Assembly: GCA_052390415.1 (NCBI GenBank) | Contig: JBQTGY010000153.1 | Coordinates: forward strand, 1 to 20,321 | DNA from: JANNWF01 sp052390415 | GTDB taxonomy: Bacteria; Pseudomonadota; Gammaproteobacteria; Xanthomonadales; Xanthomonadaceae | Reading direction: 5' to 3' | Length of the DNA stretch: 20,321 nucleotides | Shown: piece after piece, positions 15,254 to 20,321 of the stretch | Layout: each line of letters opens with the position of its first letter | Position numbering within the stretch: the first letter of the stretch is position 1 | Made by a program: the position numbers and the translations under genes | Notes under the pieces: generated by a model | The model's input: the letters and a program-made list of their open reading frames with translations, nothing else | Database searches by the model: none | Told to the model about the DNA's origin: nothing

Positions 15254-15392
15254 AATATCCGAAGGGCATTCCGCCAAAAGCAACGTATCGAAGCGAGGAT
15301 CGAATCGAAGTCGAAAAGGCTGCATCGCCTCGCATCATGATCCTCGCGTCATTCGTACGGGAGCAGCGCAAAGCCCTGCGGTCAATGCGCCC

Positions 15393-16436
15393 TCAGTGTC
15401 CCATCTTCACTTGGTCGAGCGTGCCGACATCACCGCAGCGTTCTGGTTTGAGGTCCGAGCGCAGACTGGCTCCATGCGCCTTGTCGACGGCTTGCGAGTC
15501 CAGCGGCTGCACATCCGCATTGAACATTGCGTCGGCGCGTAGTTCGGCACGCGCTGCCACTTCGGGCGACAACCGCGCGCGCGCTTCCGCGGCGGCGTTG
15601 CGAACCACATCCAGGCCGACACCATAACGATCCATCAGTTCGGCGTACTGCACAAACCGTTCATCGTCCTGGATGCGAAATTGGGGTGGCAGCATCACGT
15701 GCATGCGGTGGTCGCCATAGATGCGCGCCAGGGCAATCACTGCAGCGGCGTCACCTGCGCGCGCGGCTTCCTCCAACCAAGGCAGGGCAAGGCGGCGATA
15801 CTCCGCCCAGCGATCAAACTCGCCCAGAAAGTTGCGGCGATCGAGTGCGGGTTGCAGGACCAAGGCCAAACGCAGGGATGGATCGAGCAGGGCGGCCTGT
15901 CTCTGCCAGTCGAAGGCGCTGGCCAGCTGATCGCGACTAAGTCCGTCACAGCCTTTGCCAATCGACTCGCTGAATTGCTGCGCGCGCGCAATCTGCGCAA
16001 CCGCTTGCTCCGGAGACGCCGGACGTCGCGCCAAATCCTGTTCGGCGTCGTTGGCAAATCCCTGACTCATGTGTGCGGCATTGCAGCGCACCAGTTCGGC
16101 TGCCAGTCGGCATGCGGCGTCCGCGTCGCCACGCTTGCCGCGTTCGGCGAGTTCTTCGAACACGTCGGCAACTTTCGTATGCAGCGGCGGCAAGGGTTGT
16201 GGCGGCTTGGACTCGGCTTGGGCAGTCGGCGAGTCCGTCGCTGGCATTGGCCCCAATTCAGAAGTTGCATCGAGGTCGTCGACCTCGCCAAGCGCTGCAT
16301 CCGGCTCCGGGGTGTCCGTCGAAGGTCGCTCGATGGTCGTTGTCATGTCGGTTTGCTGAAACTTCACTCCACCGAGAAAGGCGAGCGCGACAACGATCAA
16401 CATGCAAGCGGCGAGGGCAGCGCGTTTGTGCAACAT
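15393..16436 (-). CDS. Membrane-anchored protein of unknown function with a Sel1-like helical segment
   Basis: I do not recognise a named family for this 347-residue protein. The N-terminus is a basic stretch plus a hydrophobic segment (AACMLIVVALAFLGGV), either an uncleaved anchor or a signal peptide. A disordered Thr/Pro/Glu/Asp-rich linker (about residues 30-85) follows. The remainder is alpha-helical, with Ala-rich repeats such as GDADAACRLAAELVRC and ALPWLEEAARAGDAAAVIALARIYGD, the latter resembling Sel1/TPR-type repeats. Several cysteines could form disulphides outside the cytoplasm. ATG 16436 is 66 bases downstream of the mfd stop on the same strand, so it may be cotranscribed with mfd. 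It is convergent with the kinase gene. Sel1-like proteins often act as protein-interaction scaffolds; no specific role can be given. Confidence 0.7.
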   Translation of the reverse strand: MLHKRAALAACMLIVVALAFLGGVKFQQTDMTTTIERPSTDTPEPDAALGEVDDLDATSELGPMPATDSPTAQAESKPPQPLPPLHTKVADVFEELAERGKRGDADAACRLAAELVRCNAAHMSQGFANDAEQDLARRPASPEQAVAQIARAQQFSESIGKGCDGLSRDQLASAFDWQRQAALLDPSLRLALVLQPALDRRNFLGEFDRWAEYRRLALPWLEEAARAGDAAAVIALARIYGDHRMHVMLPPQFRIQDDERFVQYAELMDRYGVGLDVVRNAAAEARARLSPEVAARAELRADAMFNADVQPLDSQAVDKAHGASLRSDLKPERCGDVGTLDQVKMGH

Positions 16437-16502
16437 GACGTGACTTTTCTCCAGATTGAACGGCCACAGAGGGTCTGCTGACCGTGGATGTGACGGTAGC
16501 CT

Positions 16503-19500
16503 TCAAGTTGTGCGCAGCAATCCGAGCAAATCGCGTGCCGCGCGCAGACGTTCCACTGCGCCTGGCATCGGCATTCGCACCTTCAGTTTGTCCTGACCAT
16601 CCAGAGTGAACACCTTGGGCTGGCTCTGGATCAACTTGATGATGGTCATCGGCTCGACCATGGGTTTGGGCGTGAAGGTGATGCGGCCGCCGGTTTCGCC
16701 CAAGTCCAGTTTGCGAATGCCAAGCGCAGTGGCTCGCTGTTTCAATTCTGCGACAGCGAAAAGATGTTTGACCGGGTCTGGCAGCAAGCCGAAGCGATCA
16801 ATCATTTCCACCTGCAGCTCGCGCAGGCCGTCGTCGGTAGTCGCACTGGCGATGCGTTTGTACAGGGTGAGGCGCGCGTGCACGTCGGGCAGGTAGTCGT
16901 CGGGAATCAAGGCCGGAATGTGCAATTCCACGTCGGCACCGTGGCGATCCGCGCCGTCCGTATCGGGTAGCTTGCCTTGTTTGATCGAGCGCACCGCGCG
17001 CTCCAGCAGGTCGGTGTAGAGGCTGAAACCCACTTCCGAAATCTGTCCGCTCTGTTCTTCGCCCAACAACTCGCCAGCGCCGCGAATTTCCAGATCGTGA
17101 GTGGCCAAGGTGAAGCCCGCACCCAACTCATCCAGCGCGGCGATGGCTTCCAGCCGCTTCGCCGCGTCGCCACTCAGCGATTTTTTGTCCGGCACCACCA
17201 GATACGCATAGGCACGATGGTGACTGCGGCCGACGCGACCACGCAGCTGATGCAATTGCGCCAGCCCAAATCGATCCGCGCGATGGATGATGATGGTGTT
17301 GGCGCTGGGAATGTCGATGCCGGATTCAATGATCGTTGTGCACAACAAGACATTGAAGCGCTGGCGATGGAAGTCGAGCATCACGCTTTCCAGCTCGCGC
17401 TCGGGCATCTGCCCATGGGCGATGCGGATGCGCGCTTCGGGCACCAGTTCGGCCAATTCGCGGCCCATGCGCTCGATGCTGTCGACCTCGTTGTGCAGGA
17501 AGTACACCTGTCCGCCGCGCGCCAGTTCACGCTGGAAGGCTTCCCGCAGTTGCGCGCCATCCCACTGACAGACAAACGTCTGCACCGCCAATCGGTGCGC
17601 CGGCGGGGTGCCGATGATCGACAGTTCGCGCAGGCCAGCCATCGCCATGTTCAGCGTGCGTGGAATCGGCGTGGCGGTGAGGGTTAGCAGGTGGACTTCG
17701 GCGCGCAGCGCCTTCAGTGCCTCTTTCTGGCGCACGCCAAAGCGTTGTTCTTCGTCGACCACGACCAGACCCAGGTCCTTGAACTTGGCGTCGCCTTGCA
17801 GCAAACGATGAGTGCCCACCACCACATCGATGCGGCCATCGGCGAGATTTGCGAGCACCGCCTTCACTTCCTTCGGTGACTTGAAGCGCGACAGCACCTC
17901 GACTCGAATGGGCCAATCGGCAAAGCGGTCGCGGAAGTTGCGGTAGTGCTGTTCGGCGAGCAAGGTCGTTGGCACCAAGACCGCGACTTGGCGGCCCGTA
18001 GATGCCACCGCGAACGCGGCGCGCACCGCGACCTCGGTTTTGCCAAAGCCCACATCGCCGCAGACCACGCGATCCATCGGCATGCTGGATGCCAGATCGA
18101 GCAACACTGCATCAATGGCGGATAGCTGGTCGGGCGTCTCTTCGAATGGAAACTGCGCCGCAAACTGTTCCACCATGGAACGCTCGGGTTGCACCGCCAA
18201 ACCGGCGCGCGCATGCCGCCGTGCTTGAATTTCCAACAACTCGGCGGCGACATCGCGGACTTTTTCGGCGGCCTTCTTCTTCGCCTTTTCCCACTGCTCG
18301 CCTCCCAGCGAATGCAGCGGCGCCAACTCTGGAGACGCACCTGCGTAGCGGCTGACCAATTGCAGCTGCGACACCGGCACATACAACTTGTCGCCCTTGG
18401 CGTAACCGATGCACAGAAACTCGGCGGGGCTGCCGCCGACTTCCAGAAACTCGAGGCCAATGTAGCGGCCAACACCATGATCCTCGTGCACGATGGGCGC
18501 ACCGGGAACCAGTTCGCTCAAGTCGCGAATGATGGCCTCGGGCTCGCGACCGGCACGACGGCGACGTCGTGTCTGGTTGGCGCGCTCCGGGAACAGTTGG
18601 CGTTCGGTCAATACGCATAGCGGCGGTTCGCTGATCGCGAAGCCGTCTTCCAGCGCTGCCACCGTGATCGCATAGCGTGAGGCGTTGGCGGCCGTGAAGG
18701 CGCGCCAGTTGGCAAGCGCGTCAGGGCGCAAATCGTGCGACGCCAACATGTCGATCAAGGCTTCGCGACGGCCCGGCGAATCGGCCGCGATCAGCACCCG
18801 ACCGGGATAACTGTTGAGGAATCCACGCAGGGCGCTGCCGCTGCTTTCGCCCTTTTGTACCAAGGGCAAAATCGGCGCGGGCTGATCCCCCAACGCCTGC
18901 GCCTGCGCATGCCGCGGATGCGCGCTCCCGAACACCTCGATCCGCGCGCTTTGATTGAAACGCTCTCGCAGGTTCTGTGGCGGCAGGAACAGTTCCTCGG
19001 GCGACAGGATCGGTCGCTCGATGTCGTGACACCGCTGGGCGTGGCGTTCACTGGTTTGCGCCCAGAACGTGTCGGCCGCATCCAACGCACCGTCGGCGAG
19101 CAGGCACAGCGCGTCGCCACCCAGATAGTCGAACAGGGTGGCTGTGCCGGCTTTACCGTCGGTTTCGAAGAACAGCGGCAAGTAGTACTCGATGCCGGCC
19201 GGCGCGCCGCCTTCCTTCAAGTCCTGATAGAGGGTGCAGCGACGCGGGTCGATCGGAAAACGTTCGCGCAACAGATTGCGCACGCGTTTGGTGCTGGCAT
19301 CGTCGAGCGGAAACTCGCGGCCCGGTAGCAGGCGTACCGATTCGACCTTGTGCAACGAGCGTTGCGACTCCGGATCAAAACTGCGAATGGATTCGACGTC
19401 TTCATCCAGCAGCTCGATGCGATAGGGCTCCGGCGAGCCCATCGGATAGATGTCCAACAGCGCACCGCGCACAGCGAAGTCACCCGGGTCCAGAACCTGT

Positions 19501-20042
19501 GGAACGTTGCGGTAACCAGCGGCTTCCAGACGCGTCTTCTCGCGGTCCAGATCCAGTGTTTGTCCCACCTCGACCATCAGCGCGTTGCCGCCCACAAAGC
19601 TGATCGGGGCGACGCGTTGCATCAGGGTGGCAACCGGGACCACCAGCACGCCGCGCTTGGTGGTCGGCAGTCGATAAAGCGTCGCTATGCGCTGCGAGAC
19701 GATCTCCGGATGCGGACTGAAGGCATCGAAGGGCAGGGTTTCCCAGTCCGGGAAATGCAGCACCGGAAGGTCATCGCCAGCGAAAACGGAAAGCTCGGCT
19801 TCCAGCGCGTGTGCGCTGTGGGTGTCACGGGTGATCGCGACCAACAGACCACGGTGGGTCTGCGCCGCGCAGGCGACGGCGAGAGACAAGGCGCTGGCGC
19901 TGTGCGGGGCTTGCCAGCCGCTGCGCTGTTGGCCGGCGCGCGGCAGTGGCGGGTTCAGCAATAAAGAGGGCGACACGCGGGTGGTGTGGGCCGATTCGGG
20001 GGCCGCGAAGTTTACCTTGGTTGAGTTTGCCCACGCGCCCAC
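16503..20042 (-). CDS. mfd: Transcription-repair coupling factor (Mfd)
   Basis: Mfd is a DNA translocase that displaces RNA polymerase stalled at lesions and recruits UvrA for nucleotide excision repair. The product, up to 1179 residues, has the N-terminal UvrB-homology module (HFPDWETLPFDAFSPHPEIVSQR, GDFAVRGALLDIYPMGS). The RNA-polymerase-interaction domain (around 513-575) includes VHEDHGVGRYIGL. The RecG-like motor has Walker A GDVGFGKT (662-669), the DEEQ box (763-766), LTATPIPRTLNMAMAGLRELSII, and QLRGRVGRS. The C-terminal regulatory domain includes LIPDDYLPDVHARLTLYKRIA. The start is uncertain. GTG 20042 gives an N-terminal extension of about 22 residues ahead of the usual family beginning; GTG 19976 begins closer to the conserved LPRAGQQR segment. 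Neither has a convincing ribosome-binding site. Confidence 0.96.
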   Translation of the reverse strand: MGAWANSTKVNFAAPESAHTTRVSPSLLLNPPLPRAGQQRSGWQAPHSASALSLAVACAAQTHRGLLVAITRDTHSAHALEAELSVFAGDDLPVLHFPDWETLPFDAFSPHPEIVSQRIATLYRLPTTKRGVLVVPVATLMQRVAPISFVGGNALMVEVGQTLDLDREKTRLEAAGYRNVPQVLDPGDFAVRGALLDIYPMGSPEPYRIELLDEDVESIRSFDPESQRSLHKVESVRLLPGREFPLDDASTKRVRNLLRERFPIDPRRCTLYQDLKEGGAPAGIEYYLPLFFETDGKAGTATLFDYLGGDALCLLADGALDAADTFWAQTSERHAQRCHDIERPILSPEELFLPPQNLRERFNQSARIEVFGSAHPRHAQAQALGDQPAPILPLVQKGESSGSALRGFLNSYPGRVLIAADSPGRREALIDMLASHDLRPDALANWRAFTAANASRYAITVAALEDGFAISEPPLCVLTERQLFPERANQTRRRRRAGREPEAIIRDLSELVPGAPIVHEDHGVGRYIGLEFLEVGGSPAEFLCIGYAKGDKLYVPVSQLQLVSRYAGASPELAPLHSLGGEQWEKAKKKAAEKVRDVAAELLEIQARRHARAGLAVQPERSMVEQFAAQFPFEETPDQLSAIDAVLLDLASSMPMDRVVCGDVGFGKTEVAVRAAFAVASTGRQVAVLVPTTLLAEQHYRNFRDRFADWPIRVEVLSRFKSPKEVKAVLANLADGRIDVVVGTHRLLQGDAKFKDLGLVVVDEEQRFGVRQKEALKALRAEVHLLTLTATPIPRTLNMAMAGLRELSIIGTPPAHRLAVQTFVCQWDGAQLREAFQRELARGGQVYFLHNEVDSIERMGRELAELVPEARIRIAHGQMPERELESVMLDFHRQRFNVLLCTTIIESGIDIPSANTIIIHRADRFGLAQLHQLRGRVGRSHHRAYAYLVVPDKKSLSGDAAKRLEAIAALDELGAGFTLATHDLEIRGAGELLGEEQSGQISEVGFSLYTDLLERAVRSIKQGKLPDTDGADRHGADVELHIPALIPDDYLPDVHARLTLYKRIASATTDDGLRELQVEMIDRFGLLPDPVKHLFAVAELKQRATALGIRKLDLGETGGRITFTPKPMVEPMTIIKLIQSQPKVFTLDGQDKLKVRMPMPGAVERLRAARDLLGLLRTT

Positions 20043-20077
20043 ACAGCTGATTCAGGCGGTCCTTTGGAAGGGTGCAC

Positions 20078-20245
20078 CTAGTGGACCGTAACGGACAAAT
20101 CGAAAGTTGCTCGCTCGGTCTGGCCGCGCTGGACTTGCTCCTCACTCCGCCAATCGCTTTGGCTATTGGCCTCGCTCCGGAGCGGCGTCCATCCCGCCCA
20201 TCCCGTCGCGATCCCACTTCCGCTTCATCCGTTACAGCCCACTAG
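20078..20245. mobile_element. Candidate MITE-like element with terminal inverted repeats, upstream of mfd
   Basis: The 168-base segment is bounded by inverted repeats of 18 bases (20078-20095 and 20228-20245) that agree at 16 of 18 positions; weaker similarity continues inward for about 14 bases. Each end contains a TA dinucleotide (20079-20080 and 20243-20244), which would fit the TA duplication of IS630/Tc1-mariner-type elements. Inside are a 9-base stem with one mismatch and a four-base loop (20149-20157 / 20162-20170) and a perfect 12-base palindrome (20173-20184). There is no convincing gene. It could instead be a structured repeat of another kind; I cannot test copy number here. Confidence 0.4.
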
Positions 20246-20284
20246 CCCGGACATTTCATGAGGGGGCGCGAGTGATCACGTTCG

Positions 20285-20317
20285 GCGGCTTCGCCGCTAC
20301 GCGGGGCTGTTGCCCCG
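20285..20317. repeat. Pair of GC-rich hairpins at the window edge
   Basis: Two adjacent perfect stem-loops lie in a gene-free stretch. One is a 5-base stem with a three-base loop (20285-20289 / 20293-20297); the other is a 6-base stem with a four-base loop (20302-20307 / 20312-20317). No T-run follows on the + strand, so they are not intrinsic terminators. They may be part of a REP-like repeat or an insertion-sequence end that continues beyond the window. Confidence 0.4.
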
Positions 20318-20321
20318 AGCG

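Noticed and set aside
14797..15627. + strand open frame overlapping the kinase 3' end and extending into the convergent gap
   Set aside because: Ser/Arg-rich shadow composition, no ribosome-binding site, and it overlaps both real genes.
15681..16481. + strand open frame of 266 codons opposite the Sel1-like gene
   Set aside because: Composition is poor for a protein. The minus frame has a clear signal/anchor, linker and helical domain and so is preferred.
16437..16502. Terminator after mfd
   Set aside because: Only a short, interrupted stem (CCAC...GTGG around a 4-base stem) with no T-run on the minus strand.
20078..20321. Integron attC sites in the palindromic region
   Set aside because: No conserved core-site pairs of the GTTRRRY/RYYYAAC type in the right arrangement, and no gene cassettes.

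Overview
The window is a GC-rich gammaproteobacterial chromosome segment, most likely from the Lysobacterales (Xanthomonadales) or a close relative. This is inferred from three things: the order rpoE-rseA-rseB-rseC-mucD-lepA-lepB-DUF4845-rnc-era-recO, the strongly GC-biased third codon positions, and a Ser/Thr kinase fused to a formylglycine-generating-enzyme-like domain. No taxonomic search was possible.

Left part (1-4101, + strand): the envelope-stress operon. It holds the 3' part of sigma-E (rpoE), its inner-membrane anti-sigma factor (rseA), the periplasmic regulator rseB, the four-cysteine membrane protein rseC, and the periplasmic protease mucD/degP. The first four genes overlap or abut. 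mucD follows a 103-base gap that may carry its own sigma-E-type promoter. The rpoE fragment has an in-frame stop 10 bases from the window edge.

Middle (4102-9703, + strand): after a strong Rho-independent terminator hairpin comes a run of housekeeping genes. These are elongation factor 4 (lepA), signal peptidase I (lepB), a small DUF4845 membrane protein, RNase III (rnc), the Era GTPase and RecO. Together they serve translation, export, rRNA processing, 30S assembly and recombinational repair.

Accessory part (9679-16436): a minus-strand receiver-Hpt phosphorelay protein overlaps the recO end. On the + strand follow a YdbH-type AsmA-like protein and a lipoprotein that appears to join a YnbE-like lipid anchor to a YdbL (DUF1318) domain. 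These two are a candidate intermembrane lipid-transport pair. Next is a transmembrane Ser/Thr kinase with a shortened FGE-like extracytoplasmic domain. A membrane-anchored protein of unknown function with a Sel1-like segment lies convergent to it.

Right part (16503-20321): mfd on the minus strand (transcription-repair coupling factor), then 279 bases without a gene. That stretch holds a 168-base element bounded by 18-base inverted repeats next to TA dinucleotides (MITE-like) and two GC-rich hairpins at the window edge.

The most notable observations are the MITE-like element upstream of mfd, the YdbH plus fused YnbE/YdbL-like pair with a vestigial internal signal-peptide-like segment, the degenerate kinase-FGE fusion, and the 15-base tandem repeat inside the anti-sigma domain of RseA. 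No tRNA, rRNA, CRISPR array or intact insertion sequence was seen.
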